DNA of 44,410 nt from Spirabiliibacterium mucosae. GTDB lineage: Bacteria; Pseudomonadota; Gammaproteobacteria; Enterobacterales; Pasteurellaceae. Below the pieces are notes generated by a model that worked only from the letters and a program-made list of their open reading frames with translations, had not been told where the DNA came from and did no database searches. Positions 37,740 to 44,410 of this stretch are shown here, piece after piece; positions within the stretch are counted from its first letter, which is position 1; every line of letters starts with the position of its first letter. The stretch lies in the NCBI RefSeq assembly GCF_014884965.1, contig NZ_JABTBO010000020.1, positions 1 through 44,410 of the forward strand. The letters are read 5' to 3'. A program made the position numbers and the translations under genes.

Positions 37740-39404
37740 TGTGCCCCCTTGTGGGCGCGCTGTGATGCTCAATGTGGCATTGAGCTCTTGCGCGCGCTCG
37801 CTCATGATATTCAGCCCGTAGTGGCCGCTCGGTTCGTTGAGTGAGGCAATACCCACACCGTCGTCTTGCACAATCACTTCGTTTTCACCGTCATCATTGG
37901 CGCGCGCAATCACTTCAATCACGCTGGCATTGGCGTGTTTAATGCTGTTGAGCACCGCCTCGCGCACAATTTGCAGCAGGTGAATTTGCTGCTGAGCACC
38001 AAGAATTTGCGACGGCAATGCGCACTCCAGCGTGATTTTGGCGTCACTGTTAGGCTGCAGGCTGTCAATCACCTCTTGCAGTGCCAGCGCAAGGTTGGAT
38101 TCGTTCACGGTGAGGCGGAAGGTGGCCAGCAGCTCGCGCAGCTGGGTGTAGCCATCAGACAGCGCGGTTTCAAACTGGCTGACAATTTGCAGGCTTTTTG
38201 GCGCATTGTCGCCCATTTCTCGCTCAATCGCGCGTTTGAGCAGCGTTAGCTGAATTTGCAAAAACGCCAGCACTTGCGCCAATGAGTCGTGCAATTCCCG
38301 CGCGATGATGGAGCGCTCTTGCATCAGCAAAAGTTGCTGCTGCTGCTTGGCCAATTGCGCCGAATGCAGCGCGCGGCCGAGCATTTGCGCGATGTTTTCA
38401 ATCGTGCGCAAATCAGGGTACCCCTGCCCGCGCTGCCAATGGAGCTGGCCGAGATTTTTATCCCCAATGGTGATGCGTGTGGTGTGCCACGGTTTGGACT
38501 CGCTCACCTCGCCCACGTCCATGCTCCACATCTCATTGCCGTTAAGTTGCAGCCGCAGCGCTTGCAGGGATTCGTTTTGCCGCAGCGAGGCGAGGATAAT
38601 ATGCAGCCCCTCGCGGTTGACCTCACTGGTGCTTAAGCGCTGGGAGGCGAAATAGAGCATCGACAACGTGCGGTTGATTTGCGTTAAACTGTGGGTTTTT
38701 TCATTGACTTGATGCTCAAGGCAGTCGTAGAGTTTTTTCAGCTCTTTGGCCATTTGCGTGAACCCGCGCGAGAGCACGCCGAGCTCGTTGTCGCTGTCGA
38801 CATCAAGCTGGAGGTGTTCAAATTGGCCGTTTTGCACCTGTTGGCTGGCGGTCACCAGCCGCCCTAAGGGCTCGACCACTTTTTTGCGGCTATAACCGAG
38901 CAGCAACAAGCCCAAGGCGGCCATCAGCAGCAGTGCGCAAATGTTGGAATAAATCGCCACCATCAGCTGGCGCTCGGAAAATGTCTGCAACACGCTAACA
39001 AAATGGTCAACTTGGTTGACATAATCGCCCAACTGCTCACGATAGCCCGCTTTGTCGCCAGCGAGAATAAAACGCTCCATCACCTGCCAGCGCGAGAGCA
39101 AAGTGCGGTACGCCATTTGCACCTCATCGGGCACATAAATGTGATTAAGCCGCACCAATGTGGGCGAGCGCAACGTCTCACGATAAAGCGCCACGCCCGT
39201 TTCAACCGCCTGTGGCTGGTAGTCCATATCATGCAGCAGGCGGTAGCTTTGCATCCGCAGGGAGCCGGAGACGTTAATCATCTCCGCATCGGATTGATTG
39301 CCCACCATAATCAAGGTGGTCACACCCGTAGCCAGCCCCGAGAGCAGCATGATCGAGAGCACATACAAGGCCAGGCGTTTGGTTAAAGAGCGGTGAAACT
39401 GCAT
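37704..39404 (-). CDS. narQ: Nitrate/nitrite sensor histidine kinase NarQ
   Basis: NarQ senses periplasmic nitrate and nitrite and phosphorylates NarP. The 566-residue protein has two membrane spans (about 13-35 and 150-168) flanking a periplasmic sensor with the P-box INVSGSLRMQSYRL near 43-56. A HAMP segment and coiled coil follow, then a central cysteine-poor region and the HisKA_3 dimerisation box ERSIIARELHDSLAQ with the phosphorylated histidine near residue 372. The ATPase has REAVLNSIKHA and DDGVGI. It starts directly after the lysA stop codon with no gap. narP is not in the window. Confidence 0.94.
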   Translation of the reverse strand: MQFHRSLTKRLALYVLSIMLLSGLATGVTTLIMVGNQSDAEMINVSGSLRMQSYRLLHDMDYQPQAVETGVALYRETLRSPTLVRLNHIYVPDEVQMAYRTLLSRWQVMERFILAGDKAGYREQLGDYVNQVDHFVSVLQTFSERQLMVAIYSNICALLLMAALGLLLLGYSRKKVVEPLGRLVTASQQVQNGQFEHLQLDVDSDNELGVLSRGFTQMAKELKKLYDCLEHQVNEKTHSLTQINRTLSMLYFASQRLSTSEVNREGLHIILASLRQNESLQALRLQLNGNEMWSMDVGEVSESKPWHTTRITIGDKNLGQLHWQRGQGYPDLRTIENIAQMLGRALHSAQLAKQQQQLLLMQERSIIARELHDSLAQVLAFLQIQLTLLKRAIEREMGDNAPKSLQIVSQFETALSDGYTQLRELLATFRLTVNESNLALALQEVIDSLQPNSDAKITLECALPSQILGAQQQIHLLQIVREAVLNSIKHANASVIEVIARANDDGENEVIVQDDGVGIASLNEPSGHYGLNIMSERAQELNATLSITARPQGGTKVRLCLSNCLA

Positions 39405-40657
39405 TTATTCACGCACCAGCTGCTCATGCGCCCACAGCTCAGGCAACGTTTCACGCCGGCGGATCAAGTGCGCTTTATTGCCGTCTACCAGCACTTCCGC
39501 CGCGCGCGGGCGGGTGTTGTAGTTTGACGCCATGCACGCGCCATAGGCACCGGCCGAGCGCTGCACCAGCAAATCGCCTGCGGCAATGGCCAAGGTGCGG
39601 TCTTTGCCCAAAAAATCACCTGTTTCACAAATCGGCCCCACCACGTCATAAACCGCACTTTGGCGATCTAAAGTGCGGTCGGCCTCGATGATTTGCATAT
39701 AGGCTTGATACAGCGAAGGGCGAATCATGTCATTCATACCCGCGTCCACAATCGCAAAATGGCGCTGCTCATTGCTTTTGATAAATTCTACTTTGGTCAC
39801 CAGCACGCCGGCATTGGCAACAATCGCCCGCCCAGGCTCAAGGATGATTTCAAGCTCAGGGTAATCCTTGAGCTTTGCCAGCAGCGCTTTGGTGTATTCG
39901 CTCGGTTGCGGGGGCGTTTCGCCGTTATAAGGCACGCCCAAGCCGCCGCCAAGGTCAAGGTGCTCGATGGTGATGCCGTCTTCTTTGAGCGCTTGCATCA
40001 GCACCAACAAGCGGTCGGTAGCGTCTAAAAATGGCTGCAATTCAGTGATTTGCGAGCCGATATGGCAATCGAGCCCGACAATTTTCACGTTGGGCAGCGT
40101 GCGCGCGTGCCGGTAGGCGCTGCGCGCTTGCTTGACGCTAATGCCGAATTTATTTCTTTCAAACCGGTTGAAATATACGGGTGGGTTTTGGCGTCCACAT
40201 CAGGGTTGACGCGCAAAGAAATCGGCGCGATTTTGCCCATCTCGCCTGCCACGGTGTTGATCAGCTCAAGCTCGGGCAAGGATTCCACATTAAAGCAGCG
40301 AATGCCAAGATCCAGTGCGCGCGCGATTTGCTCGGCAGTTTTTGCCACACCTGAAAACACCACTTTGTGCGGCTCGCCACCGGCGGCCAGCACGCGCTCA
40401 AGTTCGCCAAGCGAGACAATATCAAACCCCGCGCCCATGTTGGCCAGCTGGTTTAAAATCGCGATGTTGGAGTTGGCCTTCACGGCATAACAAATCAGGT
40501 GCGGGTGTGTGCCAAAGGCATCATCAAAGGCGCGGAAATGGCGCACCAGCGTGGCCTTGGAATAGACGTACAGCGGCGTGCCAAACTCGCTCGCCAGCGC
40601 GCTAATGGCGAGCTTTTCAGCGTAGAGTTGATTATCGTGGTATTGAAATAAATCCAT
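39405..40657 (-). pseudogene. lysA: Diaminopimelate decarboxylase, interrupted by a one-base frameshift
   Basis: LysA converts meso-diaminopimelate to lysine with pyridoxal phosphate. The N-terminal part has the PLP-lysine motif YAVKANSN (lysine 60) and runs to ISTGLKE. The frame then breaks at about 40153-40155: the minus strand reads GAAATAAATTC where GAA-AAT-AAA-TTC is expected, so one A is missing. The other frame resumes at NKFGISVKQA and includes HIGSQ, GGGLGVPY, CETGDFL and the C-terminal ACMASNYN. With the base restored the protein is 417 residues, normal length. Order lptM-lysA, with cyaY divergent, is the usual one in this family. The indel may be a sequencing error. Confidence 0.93.
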
Positions 40658-40665
40658 GCCAATCC

Positions 40666-40800
40666 TTAATTTAGTGCTTGCGTGGTGCTTTGCTCAGCTT
40701 TTTGGTCGTCAGCGGGGAAATAAAGCGGGCCTTTCACGCCACAACTGGCGAGGCTACACAGGCAAAAAGCCGCAAGTGCGGTCAAAATTGCAGTTTTCAT
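40666..40800 (-). CDS. lptM: Small lipoprotein LptM (YifL)
   Basis: The 44-residue precursor has a lipoprotein signal with cysteine at residue 20 (LASC) and the short conserved mature start CGVKGPLYFPADD, diagnostic of LptM/YifL. LptM assists oxidative maturation of the LptD outer-membrane translocon. The longer open frame upstream has no family support; the ATG at 40800 has AGGAC nearby on the minus strand. It lies eight bases before lysA in the same direction. Confidence 0.9.
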   Translation of the reverse strand: MKTAILTALAAFCLCSLASCGVKGPLYFPADDQKAEQSTTQALN

Positions 40801-40921
40801 AATCTGTCCTTGTTGAATGATTTTGGCTATTTTAACCATTAATATCGACAATGTGCTATCACTATTGTTGGAAAGTTGTAAAATGCTATAATTTAGAGCC
40901 ATTATGCGTGGAGAGCAAATC

Positions 40922-41230
40922 ATGAATGTAACACAATACCATCAGCAAGTTGAGCAAACCTGGGCTGAAATTGAAACCGCCCTTGACGAGCAAGAAATTG
41001 ATGTCGATTGCGATATTTTAGGCTCGGTGTTTTCCATCACCTTTGCCGACGGGCAACAGATTGTGATCAACAAACAAGAGCCGCTGCTTGAGCTGTGGCT
41101 GGCAAGCAAACTCGGCGGGTATCACTTCAAGTTCCATTCAGGGCAATGGCTCACCGCCGACAATCAAGAATTTTTCCAATTACTAACCGATGCATTGGCC
41201 GCCTATGGCGAGCAGGTGCGTTTTAAATGA
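40922..41230 (+). CDS. cyaY: Iron-sulfur cluster assembly protein CyaY (frataxin)
   Basis: CyaY binds iron and regulates IscS-dependent cluster assembly. The 102-residue protein has an acidic first helix and the frataxin core QQIVINKQEPLLELWLASK. The ATG at 40922 follows GGAG at a spacing of eight. It is divergent from lptM-lysA, an arrangement conserved across proteobacteria, and is followed by pldA. Confidence 0.94.
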   Translation: MNVTQYHQQVEQTWAEIETALDEQEIDVDCDILGSVFSITFADGQQIVINKQEPLLELWLASKLGGYHFKFHSGQWLTADNQEFFQLLTDALAAYGEQVRFK

Positions 41231-41237
41231 GAGAGTT

Positions 41238-42092
41238 ATGCGTAAACTGATTATCCTAACCGCACTTTTGCCGCTGTCAGCCATGGCGGCTGATTTGGCC
41301 ACCAGCGAGTCGCCAGTCTATCACTCGAAAACCGAGCTGATGCTGCGCAAAAGCAAAGACAACTTCTTCTCGCTCGCGCCGTGTGAGCAAAACTACATTA
41401 TGGAAACCTTCAGCAACGGCAATTTCGACATGCAAGACGGCAAAGAGAAAAAGCATGACGAAATCAAATTCCAAATCAGCCTTGGCTTGCCGATTTGGCG
41501 CGGCATTTTGGGCGAAAACTCGCTGCTCGGTGCCAGCTACACCCAACGCTCGTGGTTTCAACTGAGCAACACGATTGAATCCTCGCCGTTTCGTGAAACC
41601 AACTACGAACCACAGCTCTTTTTAGCCTGGTCAACCAAATACGCTCTGCCATGGGGCTGGACGCTCAACGACATTGAAACGGGCTTCAACCATGAATCCA
41701 ACGGCCGCAGCGACCAATTTGAACGCTCGCGCAGCTGGAACCGCCTCTATGCCCGCGTGTCTGCGCGCAAAGACAACTGGATGGTGGAATTTAAACCGTG
41801 GTGGCGCATCCCTGAAAAAGCCGAAGACGACGACAACCCAGACATCACCGCCTATCGCGGCCACTCTGATTTGACTGTCGGCTACAAATACAACGAGCAC
41901 CAAGTCAAGCTCACCGGCCACTATAACTTCAAAAGTGCCAAAGGCGGCATTTTGGCCAATTATAGCTACCCAATCACCAAGCAAGTGCGGTTTTATGTGC
42001 AGTATTACGGGGGCTATGGCGAGTCACTGATTGACTACAACCGCCGCATTCACCGCGTAGGGCTTGGCATTTCGTTAAATGACGTGTTCTGA
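41238..42092 (+). CDS. pldA: Outer membrane phospholipase A
   Basis: PldA hydrolyses phospholipids misplaced in the outer leaflet. The 284-residue precursor has a signal peptide ending AMA near residue 14 to 16. Catalytic residues are in NHESNG: His152 and Ser154 of the precursor; the third member is Asn168 in SWNRLY. The SWNR motif lies two residues farther from the histidine than in E. coli, which may be a small loop insertion. The start at 41238 has GAGAG upstream. It starts seven bases after cyaY and overlaps recQ by 14, so cyaY-pldA-recQ may form one unit. Confidence 0.95.
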   Translation: MRKLIILTALLPLSAMAADLATSESPVYHSKTELMLRKSKDNFFSLAPCEQNYIMETFSNGNFDMQDGKEKKHDEIKFQISLGLPIWRGILGENSLLGASYTQRSWFQLSNTIESSPFRETNYEPQLFLAWSTKYALPWGWTLNDIETGFNHESNGRSDQFERSRSWNRLYARVSARKDNWMVEFKPWWRIPEKAEDDDNPDITAYRGHSDLTVGYKYNEHQVKLTGHYNFKSAKGGILANYSYPITKQVRFYVQYYGGYGESLIDYNRRIHRVGLGISLNDVF

Positions 42093-43911
42093 TTTGCCCG
42101 ACGGTGATGCAAAGTGCGGTCAAGCGGCCGCACTGGCCGTGTTGCGCCAAGTGTTTGGCTACCAAAGCTTCCGCCACGGCCAACAACACGCCATTGAAGC
42201 CGCCCTGCAAGGGCGCGACAGCCTGCTGGTGATGGCCACCGGCTCCGGCAAATCATTATGTTACCAAGTGCCCGCGCTGTGTTTTGACGGGCTGACACTG
42301 GTGATTTCGCCACTGATTTCGTTGATGAAAGACCAAGTGGATCAACTCACCAGCAACGGTGTGGCGGCCGCCTTTCTCAACTCCAGCCAAAGCAGCGATG
42401 AGCAACAACAAGTGCAATCGCGCGCGATAAACGGCAGCTTAAAACTGCTTTACATCTCGCCTGAAAAGGTGATGACCAGCAGCTTTTATCATTTCGTCAG
42501 CCAGTGCAAGCTGAGCTTTATCGCCATTGATGAGGCGCACTGCATCTCCCAATGGGGGCACGATTTCCGCCCTGAATACAGCCTGCTCGGCGGGCTAAAA
42601 CGCAGCTTTCCCACCGTGCCGATGATGGCGCTGACCGCCACCGCCGATCGCACCACGCGCGAGGATATTCTCCAGCTGCTTAAACTTGAAGACCCGTATG
42701 AATACATCGGCAGCTTTGACCGCGCCAATATCCGCTACACCTTGATGGAAAAATACAAAGGCGTGGAGCAAATGTGCCAGTTTGTGCTCTCGCAAAAGGG
42801 CAAGTGCGGTATTGTCTATTGCAACTCGCGCGCCAAAACCGAAAAACTCTGTGACAGCCTCAAGCGCCGTGGCATCAACGCCGCGCCCTATCACGCCGGC
42901 TTAAGCCAGCAGCAGCGCGAGGCCACCCAACGCGATTTTCAACACGACAATATTCAAGTGGTGGTCGCCACCGTCGCTTTTGGCATGGGCATCAATAAAT
43001 CCAACGTGCGCTTTGTGCTGCACTTTGACCTGCCGCGCAGCATTGAGGCGTATTATCAAGAAACCGGCCGCGCTGGGCGCGATGACCTGCCAGCACAGGC
43101 CGTGCTGCTCTATGACCCGGCCGATTACGCCTGGCTTAATAAAATCCTGCTGGAAAAGCCCGAAGGCCCGCTGCGTGAAATTGAGCAACACAAGCTGCAA
43201 GCCATCGGCGCCTTTGCTGAGGCGCAAACTTGCCGGCGGCTGGTGCTGCTCAACTATTTTGGCGAAAGCCGGCAAACGCCGTGCAACAACTGCGACATTT
43301 GCCTCTCGCCCCCAACCCACTACGATGGGCTGCTAGATGCACAAAAGGTGCTGTCGGTGATTTATCGCACCGGTCAGGTGTTTGCGATTCATTATGTGGT
43401 GGCGGTGTTGCGCGGGCTGAATAATCAGCGGATTAAAGACAACGGCCACGATAAGCTCGCGGTGTATGGCCTAGGGCGTGATCAATCGCAAGAATATTGG
43501 ATTAATGTGATTCGCCAGCTGATTCATCTCGGGTTGATTGAGCAAAATATCACGCATCACAGTGCGCTGCGCTTAACCGAAGCGGCGCGCCCTGTGCTGC
43601 GGGGGGAGAGTGCCCTCTCGCTGGCCACGCCGCGCACGACGCAGTCGGTGATGCGTAAGGTGCAATCGCAGCGGGTGAAGAACTACGACAAACATTTATT
43701 TGAGCGGCTGCGGTTTTTACGTAAGCAATTGGCGGAGAAGGAGTCGATTCCGCCGTATATTGTGTTTAATGACGCAACGTTGCAGGAGATGGCGCAGTTT
43801 AAGCCGACCAGTCAGGCGGCGATGTTGGAGATTAATGGAGTCGGTGAGCGGAAATTAGCGCGCTTCGGCGCGGCCTTTTTGGCGTTGATTTGTGACTATC
43901 AGGCACGCTAA
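42079..43911 (+). CDS. recQ: ATP-dependent DNA helicase RecQ
   Basis: RecQ is a 3'-5' superfamily 2 helicase in RecF-pathway recombination. The 610-residue protein has Walker A ATGSGKS at 53-59, DEAHCISQWGHDFR near 150-163, the QETGRAGRD motif near 325, the zinc-binding cysteines (C384 region and CNNCDIC near 403-409), a winged-helix domain, and a C-terminal HRDC domain from about 530. The start overlaps the pldA stop. An uptake signal encodes AKCGQ in the N-terminal extension. Confidence 0.96.
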   Translation: MTCSDLPDGDAKCGQAAALAVLRQVFGYQSFRHGQQHAIEAALQGRDSLLVMATGSGKSLCYQVPALCFDGLTLVISPLISLMKDQVDQLTSNGVAAAFLNSSQSSDEQQQVQSRAINGSLKLLYISPEKVMTSSFYHFVSQCKLSFIAIDEAHCISQWGHDFRPEYSLLGGLKRSFPTVPMMALTATADRTTREDILQLLKLEDPYEYIGSFDRANIRYTLMEKYKGVEQMCQFVLSQKGKCGIVYCNSRAKTEKLCDSLKRRGINAAPYHAGLSQQQREATQRDFQHDNIQVVVATVAFGMGINKSNVRFVLHFDLPRSIEAYYQETGRAGRDDLPAQAVLLYDPADYAWLNKILLEKPEGPLREIEQHKLQAIGAFAEAQTCRRLVLLNYFGESRQTPCNNCDICLSPPTHYDGLLDAQKVLSVIYRTGQVFAIHYVVAVLRGLNNQRIKDNGHDKLAVYGLGRDQSQEYWINVIRQLIHLGLIEQNITHHSALRLTEAARPVLRGESALSLATPRTTQSVMRKVQSQRVKNYDKHLFERLRFLRKQLAEKESIPPYIVFNDATLQEMAQFKPTSQAAMLEINGVGERKLARFGAAFLALICDYQAR

Positions 43912-44120
43912 CCGCACTTTGGGGTTTTTTCTTTGTTTTCTTTCATGACGCCGTCATCTCTATCGTTTTTCTTCGTTCTGAGCTGGCGCTCGGCGCGCTT
44001 GTTCATAACTCCGTCATGACTATCGCAGTTCCGCCTTCGGCGGCTTAGGGGCTTGTTTGCGCAAGCACCTCCAAACCCAACGCACTCCAGGTTCGCCGCT
44101 GGTCGTGCTGCGCTACGTGG
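43908..44120 (-). other. Possible remnant or short coding frame beside recQ
   Basis: A frame open for 70 codons, with its only ATG at 44006, ends at a TAG overlapping the recQ stop. It contains two copies of DGVM 20 residues apart (HDGVMNKRAER and DDGVMKENKEK), arising from two 24-bp direct repeats (43942-43965 and 44002-44025; 20 of 24 bases identical). Upstream of the TAA at 44121-44123 the same frame continues to about 44246 with one further stop (44181-44183) and protein-like composition. I do not assign a function. Confidence 0.35.
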
Positions 44121-44206
44121 TTATTTAACCGTTCGAATTTTTAACTTGCCCGCTGCGCGGGCTTCGGACACGAAAAATTCTCACTGATAACCACTGCGCT
44201 CCGCAC
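44105..44206. repeat. Nested inverted-repeat structure
   Basis: Three nested arm pairs: GTGGTTAT (44117-44124) with ATAACCAC (44187-44194), plus GTGC/GCAC at the outer ends; GAATTTTT (44135-44142) with AAAAATTC (44173-44180); and GCCCGC-TGC-GCGGGC (44148-44162). The whole could fold as a long hairpin in DNA or RNA. Smaller hairpins lie at 44031-44043 and 44051-44066. The rest of the 43912-44324 gap holds the short frame described above and a cluster of uptake signals. Confidence 0.7.
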
Positions 44207-44283
44207 TAGCGGCTCTATGGGGCCCAAAAACACCACAGCCGTTCACGAGGGTTAAAACACAAAGTGCGGTTAAAAGCTTTTTA

Positions 44284-44304
44284 AAAGTGCGGTGACCGCA
44301 CTTT
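44284..44304. terminator. USS-pair palindrome near the right edge
   Basis: AAAGTGCGGT (44284-44293) and ACCGCACTTT (44295-44304) form an almost continuous palindrome. It lies 20 bases after a minus-strand stop codon at 44325-44327, so it probably terminates the gene entering from the right. A third uptake signal is at 44261-44270. Confidence 0.65.
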
Positions 44305-44324
44305 ACCTTTTCAAAAAACAAAAC

Positions 44325-44410
44325 TTAATGATGCGATCCGCCCCCGGAATAAGATGCTGAGCGTGTGCCTAAAGTGCTAGGCGAGTGAGGGTTTGATCCC
44401 GAATGAGCCG
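44325..44410 (-). CDS. 3' end of an unidentified minus-strand gene
   Basis: A frame enters from the right edge and stops at TAA 44325-44327, giving about 27 codons rich in serine, glycine and histidine and ending SYSGGGSHH. The other two minus-strand frames have early stops, and a terminator-like palindrome follows the stop, both of which favour a real gene end. Too little is present to name it. Confidence 0.45.
   Translation of the reverse strand, partial: AHSGSNPHSPSTLGTRSASYSGGGSHH

Noticed and set aside
44051-44066. Hairpin GCTTG-N6-CAAGC as a tRNA or small RNA gene
   Set aside because: No cloverleaf or other known RNA fold could be built around it, and no promoter or T-run is present.

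Overview
The window is chromosomal DNA from a member of the Pasteurellaceae. The clearest sign is the Haemophilus-type DNA uptake signal (core AAGTGCGGT or its complement ACCGCACTT), which recurs dozens of times, inside genes, between genes, and as head-to-head pairs that form terminator hairpins. Gene content also fits the family (molABC, narQ, cpdB, cyaY/lysA, Slam plus surface lipoprotein). By eye the base composition is above 50% G+C, well above H. influenzae, so this is a high-G+C genus that I cannot name from sequence alone. Nearly all of it is core metabolism and housekeeping. I see no prophage, IS element, CRISPR array, rRNA or tRNA.

Layout. 1-600: an AT-rich pair (small unknown protein and a lipoprotein cut by the window edge). 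800-6025, minus strand: nudE-cysQ, then zwf-pgl-gnd (oxidative pentose phosphate pathway). 6104-11210, plus: a GMP/IMP-nucleotidase-like HAD protein, then a Pho box and pstSCAB-phoU. 11258-15415, plus: hslR-hslO (heat-shock ribosome rescue and redox chaperone), pckA behind a CRP-like site, and ygfZ. 15471-19719, minus: proS, a Slam outer-membrane translocator and its likely lipoprotein substrate, preceded by a 13-unit GGTC tract. 20023-24453: uvrD and trmN6 (minus) and srmB (plus). 24594-28951, plus: a second TbpB-like lipoprotein, then a molybdate/tungstate cluster molABC plus a leaderless ModA-like gene, behind a ModE-type operator. 29036-32103: ftsY-ftsE-ftsX. 32111-35532, minus: a sugar-phosphate cluster (GH1 6-phospho-beta-glucosidase, YidA-like phosphatase, glycerate kinase). 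35723-44410: cpdB (plus), lysA-narQ and lptM (minus), cyaY-pldA-recQ (plus), a structured 400-bp stretch, and the 3' end of an unidentified minus-strand gene.

Two themes deserve attention. First, the Slam region: an outer-membrane lipoprotein exporter, an adjacent and a nearby candidate cargo lipoprotein, and a tetranucleotide repeat of the kind that drives phase variation. The repeat lies inside a short leader frame that ends just before the ribosome binding site of the first lipoprotein. Second, at least four conserved genes (gnd, srmB, molA, lysA) carry single-base frameshifts, each at a homopolymer, and a fifth is possible at the end of the second lipoprotein. Such a cluster points to base-calling error in the consensus more than to real gene loss, and it should be settled before any metabolic conclusion is drawn.
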